A stretch of 64,000 nucleotides of DNA from Tanytarsus gracilentus. Lineage: Eukaryota; Arthropoda; Insecta; Diptera; Chironomidae. A model generated the notes under the pieces. The model was not told the DNA's origin. It saw nothing but the letters and a program-made list of their open reading frames with translations, and made no database searches. The translations under genes were made by a program, and so were the position numbers. Location of the stretch: positions 4,746,001 to 4,810,000 of the forward strand of contig JAXRKN010000044.1 of the NCBI GenBank assembly GCA_038502055.1. Direction: 5' to 3'. Shown here piece by piece: positions 1 to 15,500 of the stretch (the stretch's first letter is position 1; each line of letters opens with the position of its first letter).

Positions 1-3000
1 GAAAATCATCTCTGATGCAAAATTTTCCACTCTCCAAAACCTGTCGCAATATCAACTTAAATATCTCGCTTTAATTTTAATTAAAAAATTTTCTCTAAGT
101 GGACACAAGATAAGCTCGCATTTTTCTCTCCAATTAAAACACTCTGTAAAAGGAAAATTTTTTTAATGAGAAAAAATTCTTGAACGTTGATAATTCCCAC
201 ACGTATTTGCCTCTTACAAAATACCTCACATTGTTGCCATTATCGATGGCGCGTACAGTGAATACGCGGGTGCACTATGGGTTAATCACATTTTTACTCT
301 CTGAACATTGCTCAAATGCTGTTGTGCACACAAGACGAAGGCGAAAAATTTAATTATGAATTGCAAGAAACTAATCACGATTTTCTGGCGCTGTCACAGG
401 TAATACACGCTCCAATATCAAGCAGCATCAACTCAAGTCAATCAAAATTAAAAGAAATTAATTTTCAGCAAACAGAAAAAGCTTAAAAAAGATGAAAAAT
501 TACCATCAATCAGTCACACGAAGAAACTAAATTTTCAACCAAAAATGTCAAGCTCGATGAAAGATGAAACATCGTCGCGTCTCATCACTTTCAACACCAT
601 CAGCAATTGAAGCATGAATTCCATTCGTTCCGTGCACCATACACTCTGATGGCCTTTCCGTGTACTTCTCGACTCAAGAAAACTTTCAAATTATTATAGT
701 TTTTTTTGTGAGGTGCGCGCAATAATTTGAGCGCAAATAAATCATATTTTGGACACTTACAACGATGTACATGCGCCTGCCATCCCTAATGCACATGCCT
801 TTCAATTTTTTACTGTAAAAATCGTGTGTAAAGTGAGAAAATGAGTGTTTCCGTGAAATTTGTGACAAAAAGATCGAGTAAATGATAATCTGATTAGCCA
901 CCAAAGAATGGGCAGGTCTTTTTTTTCTTTGCACTCTCGGTACAAGTCACACTTTCTATCGCGATCATCGTGATGCAATTCGTGAGGATGGAAAAATAAT
1001 TGAAAGTCACTTATGGGATATTTTGAGAGTTTTTAACAAATAAATAAAAAAAATATTTCCTGGATTGCGATTGAAATAATTTTTTTCCTTAAATTTTAAA
1101 TAAATTTTCATCGAAAATTTTTCAGATTTCTCCAAAAAGAACTCAAAATTTCCCACAAGATTTCTCAAACAAAAAGTTTCAATCCAACAAAATTTCTTCT
1201 CAACCTAAATAATTTATCACTTTGACCGGACCTTCGACCAATCGACCCGTCTCATAAGCGATCGTCATTGATCGATGTTTTTTGTTGCGGTTGCTAACTG
1301 CCTTTCTTTCACTCCTCAACTTACTTTATTACTTTTGAGACCATCCAGACAGATCATGCTGTGATAAATTCATGAAAACTCATTGTGATAATAGCCACAG
1401 GTCGTTTTGAGATAACGCTGAAAATTAAATAAACTCACAACGTCATTATGTAAGAATTTAAAATTGAAATCACCATAAATTATTCGTCTTCAACAATTAC
1501 ACTAAAAAAAGAGAATGCGCGCGATGTAAAATGTGCAATATATTTCTTCAATCGTGCGATTTATATACGAGATGATCATATCTGTTTCAGGTTAATTTTT
1601 CAAATAACTCTTTCGCTTTTTTTTCTACCATAATCACGTCGTCGTAGGAGCGAGCAGGTAGGCTGGATTTGAATTTGATCGAGAGGCGCACATGAGAAAA
1701 TTTATTTCAAATTAAAGGAGGAAAAAAGTTGAGTTAAATGTGGCATAAAAATTGACAAATTTGAGTGTTGAGGTGCATAGAGCGCAATTTTTGAAATAAT
1801 TAAAAATTAATTTATAAAAATCGTTTTAAAAAAATTTAAGAAAATTTTTAAAAATTTCCCAAAAAGTGATGTTTAGACAGAAATTTTTACTCCATCAATA
1901 AATTCATGTCTTTTAGGCTCTTTCACATTATTCAAGACAACTAGCATTCAAAGATGAAATATTTACTTGCATGCATATCTCGCTTCCATATTTCTTCAAA
2001 TAAATTCATTTTATCTCGCTCCTTTTAATGGGACTCATTTGTCACTGACGTAACCTAAAACTTTTATATTAATTTTTGCGTGAGGTTAATAATGACGAAA
2101 ATTAATTAATTAAAGTTCTCACTCGCTTCAAGAAATGAAAATAAGGAAATTATTTTCATTCAATTCGCGAATTATCGTGAAACTGATTTAAAGTTTTTAA
2201 CCGCATGCAACTTTCATAAACTTCTTTTCTCCTCCTATTAATTTCAAATTCAGCATGTAATTGAAACAGATTTGCTGGAATTTGCATCATATCGAACATC
2301 AACGAGGTGTGTGTAGGATGAAATTTATCAAATCAGAGAAATTTTAATTTAGTGAAAAAAATCATTTAAAATAATTTTTAATCTTTTGTCAATTTATTTT
2401 GCTGAATAGTTTTTAAGCATGTCTAATAAATACCTAAACCACAAATCGATAATTTATCTCTTAATTCACTCGTCAATTGCAAGCTTCGGAGTAAAATGAA
2501 AGGCAGAAAAAATCGATAATGATGATTTACTGGAATTTTGCAAACAAAGATTGCATTACAAAAAAAAAATCTGAAACGGAATTTTCGTCAGGGAACATTT
2601 TTAAAGATGCCTCTATGCGATTGAGACATTTTGATTTCTTTTCTGCGGCATTAAAGTCAAAAAATTTCATTCTCCAACTCGCTTGAATTCATTGACATAT
2701 TGAATGGAAGCCGAAACACATCCACATTGAAAATATTTGAAATGAGCGCGAAAATGTCATGTCACGATATATTGCGTCTCCTCTTGTCTCTCGTTTCCAC
2801 ATGAAATACACAAATTGAATTATGCGCCAAAAACAACAAGCTCCTCATAAAAATATTTTTCTGTTGCATTATAAGACGCAATTAGCATGCTCATTATGCA
2901 CTTTGAAAATGGTAGTGAGAAGTGGGATGGAAATTTTATTCAATGGCTTTAAAAAATTTAGGAAATATTTGATTTTTATAAAACTGCCTGCTGTTGTTAA

Positions 3001-4091
3001 ATGTTTAAATAAGTTCTAAAAATTATTCAGAAAATTTAACAAATTTTTGCCATTAAAATCCTCTTTCCGATCCACTCATTCACACAAAAAACTAGAGGAT
3101 GGAAGTGCAGAATGCGGCGCAAAAACAATTAGCGATGTAAGATTTTTTTTAATATATATTTTTCTCTTCAAGTCCACGCGTTTGTTTCCTCGCCGAGCAT
3201 TCATGTTCTTTTGTCTCATTTTTAAAAAAATGTTCACCTCGCAACTTTTATGTGCCATTTTCGTAACCATCATCATCGCATCGTCGAGATGAATACAAAA
3301 AAAACTGTGCAAAGTCTCTCATGAACTACTTTTGGCATTAATCAATTAAAGTTCATTTGAGCTTAAATTTCAATATGTGTTGCGAATGTTAAATTGCTGA
3401 ATAATTGGGGGGATTTTTTTATGTAATCTCAAACTGCATTTAAGAATATTTTCACGGTATTGTGTGAGAGATAAGAGAACAAGTCGAGACACAAAAAGTG
3501 AAATTGCTGCAAAGTCAGTCACACGGTCGCAGATTTAGTCATTGCAAGAGCTTAACTCTTTATTTCTTCTTAATGCTGTCGCTCTCAGCTGCATATCCAT
3601 GAGAATTGGAATTCAATCGCGACGCGGGGCAGAAAAAGACGAAGAATTTTTTATGAGTATCTTCGACGGTGCTGTAAAGGTGAAAAAGTCTGTCTGGATG
3701 TTCTTGGGAATGATTTGTGGATGCATGCCGAGAAGCGGCTTAAGAATACTTTGAAACTTTTGCATAAGATTGCAGATGATTAAAATTTTACGTGCTCAGA
3801 AAATGATTTTTGGATTTTTTATATAATTTAAACAAATTTTTCAAAAGAATCGGAATCTAAAAAAATTAAAAATTAAAAATTTTAATTCCTCAAAAAAATT
3901 AATTACCACCTCCAAAATGCGCTTTGATCCACCTTACATTTACGCTAACCAGAAAAATTAAATTTCATTGCATTAAATTGTGTTTTTTTTCACTTCTTAA
4001 AGGCCAATTTTTATTGTTGATTATTAAGGTCACACTTAATAAAATTGAAATGTTAATTGGAAGCGACAGAAATGCACCTTAAAAAATTAAA
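1..4091. other. Non-coding AT-rich region
   Basis: I see no gene here. Open frames are short, lack convincing splice neighbours and do not look like any family. The stretch is AT-rich, with many runs of A or T. It could be intergenic or intron of a gene outside the window; nothing in the sequence decides between these. Confidence 0.6.
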
Positions 4092-4549
4092 TTATTCTTC
4101 TTCTTCGTCATCTTCAGGTTCTGCCTCTTCCTCGTCAGGTTCGAGTGTCGTGGATTTTTTTGGAGTTTTCTTTATAATTTCTTCATCATCTGGTAGTTCA
4201 GTTGTGGTTTTATTTGCTCTCGGTGCACTTGAAGTTGTTTTTGAGTCTGTTTCGTTTACAGGTTTTTGTTTTCCAAGACTTGATGATTCACCCAGAAGAT
4301 CGTCAACAAAATCTTTTACCTGTGACCAAATACTTCCAAAAAATCCTTCAGCATCGTGAAGCTCGGGAGCTGTTTTAGCTGTCACTCCTGATGAATTTGA
4401 ATTTTCTTCGGAACTTTCATCGACATATTCATCGAAAATTGGCTCACTTTGCACTGCAACTAATTTGAAGGATTTTAAATCTATTTTAGAAAAACTAAAA
4501 GTAAATTTTTACCCGCTAAAACCACCAAAAAAATCAAAAGTCTTTTCAT
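4092..4549 (-). CDS. Small acidic secreted protein, two exons
   Basis: Exon 1 is 4549-4513 and exon 2 is 4453-4092, separated by a 58-59 bp GT-AG intron; phases match (GCG G|TG). The product is 132 residues. It starts MKRLLIFLVVLAVQSEPIF, a short basic N-terminus and hydrophobic core typical of a signal peptide. The mature part is Ser/Thr/Pro-rich and very acidic, with DEE and DDEEEE stretches and a C-terminus of almost pure Asp/Glu. A middle segment (EGFFGSIWSQVKDFVDDLL) could form an amphipathic helix. No known domain is recognised. Low-complexity acidic secreted proteins occur in insect saliva, cuticle and haemolymph, but I cannot choose between these. The opposite strand also reads open because of the Glu/Ser codon pattern; signal peptide and splice phase favour the minus strand. 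Confidence 0.7.
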
Positions 4550-6564
4550 GATCTAATTTCTCACAAAACTGCAAAGAACCGCGTCAAAAGTTTAACTGAG
4601 ACAAAATGCAAAAAGATGATGAGTAAAAATATTCCCCATTCTCGTGACATCGTGACTTATTTGATAGCATTTCTGTGGCTTGCACTAATATTTGCTGTTA
4701 TAATTGATTTTTTTTATCGCTCGTGGGGAAAATTTCAGCTACTGGAAAAAATGCTCGAGGCTGAATGACTCAAACGTGGACGAGTGCATGAGGATGATAT
4801 AAAAAATGTGAAACTATTTTTACATGTCAAATTTTTAACCTTCCTCACATGTCCATCCGGCCATTAGTTAATAATTTCTTTATTATGCTTTAATCCATGG
4901 CATGAGTGAAGTTCCCACACCTCCCACCACTAACATTCGTCATCGCCACCGTTGAAGTGAAATTCCAAAAAATTCAATTTTTCAAGCATGCATGACATTA
5001 GTAAAATGCCGTCAAAAATGGTATTTATGTGGTTTAAAACATTTTAATGGAATTTATCATCATTCCTTTGCCGAGCGAGAGAAAAACAGGATGCAGGACA
5101 ATCAAATTTAAATTTTAAACTTTATTTAAAAATTAAATATTTTTTTAAAATTATTCTTAAATTTAAATCCACTTGTCCCACCCCCTGGTGAGGAAAAAGT
5201 TGCCAAATGAAATTAAAGAAGAGCCTCTGACAACACAAAATCGTGACGAAGATTCTCTCTCTCTCCCTTTAGTCTGCCTAATGTCAAGCGTCGTCGCTGT
5301 TGAAGCCTCATATAATAATTTGAATCTCATGGCTTCGACTTGCAGGCAGCTCACAAACAATCACTTTGCATTTACATCAGCTCCGGTGCAAAAAAACACC
5401 ATCGCATAGTGTGCCGTGTTCACTTTTCTCTCGAGCGCGAGCGGCAAACTTTTTGGGATTGATGTAACAAATAAAAAGGCAACAATAAAGAGTGTCATGC
5501 TGTTGTATGTGACTCGAGAGATACTTTTTTATAATATGATGAGAACTTCTCACTCTCCAACGAAACTACAATTAAAGAGTTTGTTGCTGCAACTAAGAAA
5601 ATTATTTTAACTGACATGGAAAAGAGGAACAGACGGTCGGAGATTAATTGAGTGAATTTTTTTGCTTCATGAGATGATTGACTTATTAGTTGTGTGACTT
5701 GAGACAAAATATGAGAGTTATTTTTTTTGATTAATTGATTTTGTAATTTTTAGAACTTTTCTGAACTATATTAAATTGAAACTTTAATTTTTTTGAATTA
5801 GAAAATTGCAAATTTAAAATATTTTTAATGTCAAAAATTTTAAAATTAATATTGACATTTCAAAAATATTTAAAAACATCAAAAAAATAATTTAGGATCC
5901 AAAAATAATATTTTCTCATGATTTTTAAAAATTTGCATAACTCGTCACCTTTCGATTTTAGTTAAAAATTTAAATTTCTTTCCATTTTAGTGAACAAAAC
6001 AAACAAAAGTTTTTCATAATCACTCTGATAGTTTTTTTTTGCAACTCACTTCGCATGGGAAAATATTTTTTCATCAATTTCCTACAGGATTTTCCTCATT
6101 CTCAATTAATAAAGAATTTCAAGAAAATTCCATCACATGCAGACATTCTCGACGATGTATATGAGATCGGCAAACGCCTTTTAAAGGTTCGTCGTCTATT
6201 GCGAGCACACCAACAACAGCTCGCACATTGTTAAGTTGAAACCTCCGAAAACCTTTTTTCTTCTCTCGCGTTGCTTCTCTTCTTGCCGAAGTTCCAGCAC
6301 ACAAAACTCTTCCTTTCATTTTTATTACATTAAACATTGCGATCTTTACAATTTCATTTTCATTTCGGCTGCTTCGCGGTAAAGTTGTGCATCTCGGTCT
6401 GCGAATTTATTTTTTTTGTGCATAATTTCATGACATAAAGATTTTTGTGAGAAAAAAATATTTTTTTGGTGAAGTCAAAAGAAAAGCAAAATATTAAAGT
6501 GGAAAAAATTATGATTTAAAAAAATTTAATGCAAAAAAGATTTGTGAACAAAATTAATTTAAAA
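4550..6564. other. Non-coding region upstream of the CPAP1-like first exon
   Basis: No gene is supported. Short open frames occur on both strands without splice or homology support. The last few hundred bases should contain the promoter and 5' UTR of the gene starting at 6565, but I see no clear TATA box. Confidence 0.5.
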
Positions 6565-9500
6565 ATGAATCAATTGTGGATTGTTCTAATTGCTGGTAAG
6601 TGATGAAATAAAGTTGCATAATGACGGCACCATTTAAAGTTCTCTTTCCCATCAACTTTAATCTACTTAAATCTCACCCATTGACCTGAAACATCTTCTC
6701 ATACAAAACAGAAAAAAAGCTTTTCAATCTCAAAAGCGAAAGAGCTGAAAAAGAAATGAAGAAAAATTGACATCAAGATTTCAGCGAGAAAACAAATTGT
6801 GTACTTTCGAGAATTGTGCAACTGTGTCTTTTAATAATGGCCACTTGCTGATGGAAAAATCTTCATTATTGAGTCATAGACAAATTGCAGCACTTGTTCC
6901 TCCAGCTGTGAGAGTTAAAATATAAAATTTAGTCCCGCACGCATCGGAAATGCGCGTGGAAACAATTAACCAGAAGATTTTTTTTGTGTAATGTGCATTA
7001 AAAGTGTTGAAAAGTGAAGTCTCAAGGGAAGGACTGAATTTTTAATTAAAAAAATAATTAGCAAAAAATCGAGAGTTAAATTAGATTTTTTACCTTAAAT
7101 ACAAAAAAAAATTGGAGTAATTGCTGGCAATTTAAAATTTCTCAAAAATTAATATTGAATTTTTTAATATTTAAAAATTGTCCACCGCTTTTCTTTCAAT
7201 CCCCTAAACAGAAGCAAAAAAAGATGTAAATATTTCTCTTTTAAAAGCGGCTCATTTGCAAAACTGTAACAACAGCACATGTTGATTGCTTCTTTCCATT
7301 CAATTTTTCAATTGTTCGCCATCTATTGCATTACAAGCTCTATATTTACTTTTGCTGCTCAATTTTTCTCTTTCGTGCCATTATTACCAAACTTTTTTTT
7401 CAACTTCTATATATGCGAGTGCGACCGACAAATTTTTCACACGACTCAACCTTAAAAAAGTGATTTTTCTTTTTGGTGTGCGATGATGAGTGTGAAACAA
7501 TAATTGTTGCAAGTGATGGCAAAGTTAAGATGAACTTTTTTATTTGTTAAGTTATGGGAATTTTACGTGGCTTAAAAGTCAACAGGTTGCACACCTTCAA
7601 CAATGAAAGCGAGGGTGTTCAATTGAGCGAGAAAATTCTTCAGCCACTCTTAAACTATGCTGGTATGAGATCATAGACGATGAGCTCATTCAAGGGTTGA
7701 AAAAAATTATTTTTTAAACATTATAAAAAATTCTTGAAAATTCAACAAATTTATTAAATTTTTTTTAAAGTTTCCCATTCCTTGGTTTAAAATTTATTGA
7801 AACAATTGCTTGAGAAAAAGTTTAATAATAAATTAACTCTTCTGTGCCCTTCAAACGAGAACTGCAATGTGCATCTCGAGATGATGCAATTTGATGGAAT
7901 TTGCATAAAGCACATGAGCATTAGGCATTCGCTTGTTGTTGTGACCTTTTAAGTCTTCTAGAAAAATAAAGATTTTTTATTTTTATTTTTCGTGCATCTT
8001 CAATTCGGAGCGACAATTAACTCGAAGTCGTTTGGGGAATTGAATTGAGAGGAAAATCATTAAATTACGTTTAGCCAAATAGAAAAAAAATCTATGCGGC
8101 AGTTATGAAATGTGTTGAGAGCAACGAAAAAAAACGTGTAATTGGCTTAAGTTCGTGCCACTACCGAACGAACATCCCAAAACCCTCTTTTCCACAGTGC
8201 TCCACGATGACACCTCAATGTCATCGCATTCTTGCATGAATAATGAGTCGAACTAGAATTCACATATAAATTTGTAAATTAACATTTTATGCTGCCACTG
8301 TCATGAAATTTGAGGCCTAGAGTCATTATGAATGACATTTGAATGAGAAATATTCTGAAAACAATTAAAAACGTGTTTTGACTTATGCTGAATTAATCAC
8401 AAAATTGAAGCACATAAATTTAATTTTTCGATGAATTTTTAAAATATATAACGGCATTTAGAAATTTGAAAAATTAAATTAGATTTCACTTTCTTTCCAT
8501 TTACAAATCATTCAAAATCTAATTAATGTTCAATGTAATTCATCCAACTTTGTGCCTGCATTGTTGCTCATCTTCTCTCTTCTATTTTCTGCAAGTAATC
8601 GCGAGTGAAAGACTCAATGAAAGGTTAAACGATGTGACGGCAAAGCCCTTTTACTTTCATATTGCAAATAATTCCCATATTCTCATTTCCGCATGTAATC
8701 TAACGACACAGCATGCACGATGAAACGGCGGTTACTATGTCGATTGTGGCTTGAAATGGAAAGTAAAAATTTACTTTTCACTCTCTCACTCTTTTTAGCA
8801 TATCTCGTGGCCTTATAATCGATTCTCGTTTACATGCTGCGGCAAATGACATCTTAATAATTTTTAACGTTGCGTCGCTTGTGAAATTAATATATATATG
8901 CATTTATATAAGTTGAGCTTTTAAAATTGATTCGTTAAGCGATGAGAAAATATTTAAAATTCTTTAAATTTAACCACAAAATCTCATTAAATCTTATCAT
9001 CGCTTCATTTCATGGAAATTATTAAAAACCCGTGAGAAAACAATAAATTAATGTGATGCGTGGTTAGTGTGAAAAATTTCCTTTCAAATCATGTTAAATG
9101 ACTTCTCATCAACTTGCAATAAACTACCGCGAAACTCATCTCTGATTAAATTAATGATGATCAAAAAAAGGTGAGTTAATGTGAGAAGAATCGTTGGCAC
9201 AAAATATTACATAATTTGAATGGTTTTTTCGGGGCGTTTTTATGGTAAATTGGAGATTTGTAACTGTGATAAAATTTGAGCAAAAAGAAAGTCAAAAAGT
9301 GCAGTGTCAAATTTACAGTAAATCAACCAAAAATAATTTTAAATTAGGAAAATTTCAAAATTTTATACTGACAACTTCAAGTGATTGGGAATTTTAAATT
9401 AGAAAAAAAATTAAACTCAGATTTTTATGATTAGAAAATTTATTTTAAAAATTTGTGAACCACGTGTTCGATTTCTAACGGAATTTTTTTAAATTAAAAA

Positions 9501-12500
9501 TTTATATTTAATAAATATTAATTTTTAATATTACGTCAATTTTGAACCGAATGTTAAAAAAAAATTAAAAATTAAAAACCAGTCTCATCTTCAACTTTAA
9601 ATGTCTATCAAATTTCAACAAAAAAAATACCTAAAATCATCACCCGTCATCACACGCGTTCAAGAAGATCAAGCGAAAGAAAAAGTGACTGAAAAATGAA
9701 AAGAAATTTTTTCCATAAAGATGAATCAAAAAACCTCTTTCATCGACTCAATAAAATCCCTCGATGGCAGTTAAATAAAGTAACAAAACGTGATGGAATT
9801 GCGATTATTTTATTGATGTAATTTTGATGCTGTTTCAATATGAGATTAGGGTCATGGGACGACGATGAGAAAGTGATCAATTGAAGGAGCGCACAAAGAA
9901 CTTTTTCTTCTTTTGCAACTCTTTTTTATTACTCAAGAGTGAAATTTTCTAGTCAATGAATCATTTATCATTTTACTGCAATTCTCCGATGAAGATTGTT
10001 GAGCCAATTCATCATCATCATCATTTTCATACAATTGAGCATAAAATATTTTGTAATATGGCGGTTGGTGAGGCATGCACTGTGTTGTGATGATTATTTA
10101 TTTATTTTTGGCCACACCGCACTTTGAAATTCAATCAATTACTTTTTACTTCTGATGTCAATCATCATTTCTTTGTGCACACATGACCAAGGCCCTTCCT
10201 GCTGCTCTTCCACCTCAATTAGGTGATGATGGCAGTGCCACAATTATTTTCGTGTCTTCATCACTTCCTTGTTTGTGGGAAGTTCTTTAGTTTTGTCAAA
10301 AATTACGTTTAAAAAGTTAATTAATGATTTTTTTTCATGACATAACTTTTAAGATTTCAATTGAAGAATAAACGCTTGCCAGCCATCACCCAATGGCATA
10401 TCGCATATATTATTAAAATGCACTCTTACATAATTTCTCACTGCTGCCATCGAATGTGGTAAGAGAAGAAAAATTTGCAGCATAATGTCATGATGGAAAA
10501 TTTCATCATAGCTGTTATTTTTTTTTGATGAAGAAGCCTCAATTAATTTGATTGAATCTAATGATAAATTGCTCCTTCAGCCTCACTTACAAGCACGTAG
10601 TGAGCATTTTTGATGGCAAATTAAAAGTAAATTACTTTTGGCTACTCCTCGCTTGAAGACATGAGCGAGTGTGGCGATTGACATGAATTATATTTAACTT
10701 ATGTCCAGTAGCGGCATTTAAAAGTAACATGAGAAAAATACATTCATTAATTGCGGGAGTTTTTAAATGATTATTTTAGTTAAGTTTAAATTATCTTCAT
10801 GAGATGTTTTGTGTTTAAAAAAATCAAGATATGATAAAATTTTAGTCTTCAAAAAATTTAAAATTTAAAACCCCAAAAATCATTTGAGTTTTCGCTTTTA
10901 ATTGAAATAATTTTTGACTCACAACATTAATGCGATCGAGATTGATAATAAAACTTGCAACTGATGATGAAATTTTTTATTCAACTCCGATGTTGAGATC
11001 GAACGAGATTTGGAGACGATAATTCTTTCTCTTCACTCGCTCTCGCACATAATAATTGATGGGAAGCGATTAAAGATGACAGAAACTGGCGATTGTGTTA
11101 AAAGTTATGTAAATTTCTCTTCATTCATCTCGATTTTGGTCAGTAATGAATTTCGACAAGCCACTTGAGATTGCCTTAAAGCGCTCGTTATAAGTGGTTC
11201 AATTTTGGTCCATTAATTCAGGCTGTACTCGACACAAATTCGAAGGAGCTCTGATTGTACGTTAATTATGACAATAAGTCAAAAAGGTGTAATTAATCAT
11301 TAAAAATGTAACCGTTAACATGATGTGTGTGCTCACTATCGAAAGAAATTAAGCTACTGCTATTAAGTCGAGCAGTAAATTACATTAATTCAGAATGAAA
11401 CGAAAGATGATAATTTGCGTCTTGTTGAAGCACGTGAGTGAACGTATTTTATAAAAGTCTTTGTGATGGCTAAATAAACACAGCCCGATGAACAATGGCA
11501 TGAGCATAAAATAAAATGTTATTGACACAAATATTGATGATCAGTGACGTTGTCTTTTTATTCGATTTTGCCATTAAAAAGGGGAAGTCTTGAATTAAAT
11601 TAAACTTGATTAACTATTGGTTAAAAACATGCGATGGAATTTTTAAATTTAAAAGTAATTTTTTTAACGGATTTTTAAATTTTAAATAATTTTAAAAATT
11701 AATTTAACGAATTTTCTAAAATCTGCTTAAAATTGTGAATTTTTTAAACTTGCAAAAAATGTTTAAAAATTAAGTAGCTAGAAAATTAATTAAAATAAAT
11801 TTCAATTAAAACCGTAAAATTTAAAAACCTTGCCGAAAATTCAAATGTCTTCTCATTGGCATTGAAGATTCAATTTGATGGTCTCTTTCTCACAATAACT
11901 ATTACATCATTTATTATGGGCGAAAGAGAGTGTGAGAGAGATGGAGACAGTCATAAATATTGCCAATTGGCACTCAATACAATACGACCTAAAGTCTAGT
12001 GAATTCACCGCTGCTGCTGCTGTGTAATGCTTAAAAAGTAAGAGTCATGGCTTCCCTCAAAATTAGCCCAGAGAGAGATTTTGACATTTGGCTGCTCTTT
12101 ATGTGCGATCAAATCAACCTAACAACGCCTCGTTGAATTGTGTGAAATCCTTGATCAGTTTGCAAATTTCATAAATAATCCACTTGAAGGTTCATTAATT
12201 ACTTTTTTCTTCATTTAAATGTGCATTGAAAATTTTAAATTAACATCAGTGAGTTCATAGTGCAACATAAAAAAGTTTAATATGACGCAGTAAATTTATG
12301 AGGAAGTGAACGAAGAACTAATTGATCCATAATTTAAACGAGACCTGTCAAACGAATTAGTTCCTTCTTGTAAAAAATAGAGCTGATCTACAAGCGCATC
12401 AACAAATATTTGATGAATCATAATGGATGTGGTTGTGTTCATAATTGCGGGTATTTTAGAGTATGTTAATTGAAAACAGATTGAGGTCTGCGAAAATAAT

Positions 12501-15500
12501 TCATTAAAACTAATTCAACGGTTCTGAATTTTAAATTTTACGGTTTTTATATTTTAAGCTTTCCTAATTTTGAATTTGATAATTTTATAATTTTAACTTT
12601 CGACTTAACGGCTTTTTTAAATTTAAATTTTAAAACAAATTTTTAACGATCATTTAAACTTAAAAAAGGTTTTTTCATTTTAAGGCCCTCAAAAAAACAT
12701 CATCGTGATTAATTTTCGACCACTTCACAAATCCCCATCATAAACTAGCAATTACTGCCTCTAAAACTCCTCTCCAAATACCCCCAATTGAACTAAATTT
12801 CAAGCTACACCACTCAAGCACGATCACCACTTAAATATCCACTTTACCCGCTACAAGATCTGATTAAAGTCTCGCTTTGTTTGCTTTACGAAAAATAAAA
12901 AATAATCACAAAAATGTGCATCGAACATTACAAGTCTCGATGAGAAAGAGAAGCACTTCAACTCGTTCATGTTTCTCTTCTTGTTTCCATTCATCTCGAA
13001 CAATTGTAATTTATGCAATGATTTATGAATTCGTCTGCTCTCCCATCATGTATGAGTACATTGTAGAGCCATCGAGATTTGATTGAGCAATCGAAGCTTT
13101 TCTGCAACATGTATCAAGTATTTAGCTCAGATTCATATACACCAAAAAAAATCACCTTCAAGGTGATGAAAAAAAATCGGAATTGATTGATTCAAATTAA
13201 TACGAACAAATCTTCCAGATCGCAACATGATGATGAATCGATGCAATATTAAATGAAATTAATCAGCGTGTGGTGTAATTTGGGTGATTTTTTTATAAAG
13301 AGGTGGTTAGTTGCTTAAGAGGATTTAAGTCACAGATTTGGAGCTACTTAAAAATCCAAGAGATAAAAACTTGATCATTTTTGGTGAATTTTGAGTTTTT
13401 TAAAATATATTTTACGATTCAAATTTTGTAACGCCTTTTTAAAATTTGAAAATTTTATACAAACTTTTTTACAGTTTTAAATATAAATTTCACATTTAAC
13501 GTATTTTAACTTTTTAAACGCCTAAAATTTTTTCCCTTTCAAATTTTCTCTTCCTTGCTTTTAAAAAGTGAAATGAAAATAATTAATGGTCTGAAAAGTG
13601 GCCGCACATCATCATTATCATTAAAAAATTGAGTGTATATTTTTCTCCAAAAGCCGTTTAAAGAACTGGGACGGTCCAGATAGCTTTCAAGAGCCTTCAA
13701 TTAGATAAACGCTACTCAATTGCATAATCCACTCTTTATTTTTTTCGCGAGATCAAAATCTATGCGAGACACAACTGTTAATTGCCGCATTTCAACTCCC
13801 TCTCATGTTTTTTTTTTCGTCTGCCATTGCCCACGCTTGAATATGTCGCGCGAGAGAGAGAGAGAGTGGATGCAGCGGCGGTGGAGATGATAGCGATCGG
13901 CTTCATTACAATTGTTTTCTTTCAAGTCCATTATGAACTTGGCGCGATTGAATCTCTTGAGGTGTCTGTCGAGTGAGAAGCAGACGAAATAGAGTCGTTT
14001 CTTATGCAATTGTAACGACTCTAAATTGTATGTCATTTCCCATTTTCTTTAGCCTCCAATCTATATTTATATATTTTTATTGTAGCCGCGCGTCTTTCTC
14101 ACTCGCTCGCCCTGATGACATAATTTTCTTTTCTACGCCATATATCACTCGGTCAATTTGAATCGAATGAAAAGAAGAAATGACAACGAGCGACCATAAA
14201 AGTCAATTACATGCTGCGAACGCGCCAATTTCGCAGAAAGCGGAAGAAATTTATAATTTTCAAAATGGATTGATCTTTTAAATGTAAATTTTCGTCGCTC
14301 ATTATTTTCGCATAATGTTTTGAGGGAAAGGCAGACAAATATTTGAAGAGTCATCGAGAGGGGATTGGCGATGGTGAAAAATTACTAGCATTTTTACCTT
14401 ATTAGAATTTTTAGATTTAGAGGATTAATAAAATTATTAAAAAAATTCCTGGATTTTGAAACTTTCAAAAATTTCCTGGATTATGAAACTTTCAAAAATT
14501 CCGTGAAAAAAAACTCGTTTCAAAATAATTCGAGCAATTTTCAATTAAATTTAAACATTCCATCGACACAAATTTATTGAATAACCCAAAAAAACTCTTA
14601 TGTCCATCGCAACTGTCGTCAATTTGCGAATAAGTTATCCAATCATAATCACGCTGCAATTTAACAACGGTGGCCCCAAAAAATAAAATTGTTCATTGCA
14701 TCAACAAAAAAAATTCTTTTCAATTTCCAATGTTGAGAAATATTTGACACTTTAAACATTCATGTGTGACTTAAAAAATTACTCAAGTGCCCCGTAAGAC
14801 ATGAGAAACTCGCCACCCTGAATGAAATTCGCTTCTTTGTCTTTATCATCTCCATTCAATCGCATCCGAATGGAGCTTGTTAAGCCTTTAACAAAAAAAA
14901 TTGTGAATGAGAGTTATTGAGTACGCGATCATGTTACAATCGCATTTAAATTATTATTAAAAAGAAAGGTCGACAAATTGACTCTCGGGCGAGATGTGTT
15001 TTGAAAAATGCCAAATAATCAATCACAAAAATAAATTTTCCATTGATATGTGAAGGTCGCGTCGAAGTACATGATCCGATGGCGATGATGTCAAATTTTT
15101 AAGTTTGTGCGTGTTTGTGGGAAAGCTGACACTAATTGTGTAATCTGTGCCACTTTGTACACTGGTGAAATTACTTTATGATGTTGCATCTAATGATGAT
15201 GATGAGAAACAGTCGCGACTTTAATTAATTAAGTCATTTTCTCATTTCAACCACGTTGTTATCGTTTTATGATTTCCCACTTAATAAAAATTGCTTGACA
15301 CGTGCAAATTGCGCCATTTTTTGCGCATATAAATTGCAGACTGTGCAATTCACCATCAGGGCAATTAAATTAAGACTGCTTTTGCGCGAGAGACATCAAT
15401 TAAGCGTGTTTTCATGCTCAACATTGTTTATTGGAAGATTTTCAGTGCAGTTAAGACTCAATGTTGCGAACTATTGAGGTTAATTAACCTAGAAATAAAT

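Noticed and set aside
3047..3312. Overlapping open frames on both strands
   Set aside because: Open on both strands by composition; no start context, domain or splice partner.
4057..4359. Plus-strand Ser-rich 100-codon frame
   Set aside because: It is the complement of the Glu/Asp-rich exon of the secreted protein; poly-Ser arises from TCT/TCC opposite GAA/GAG codons.
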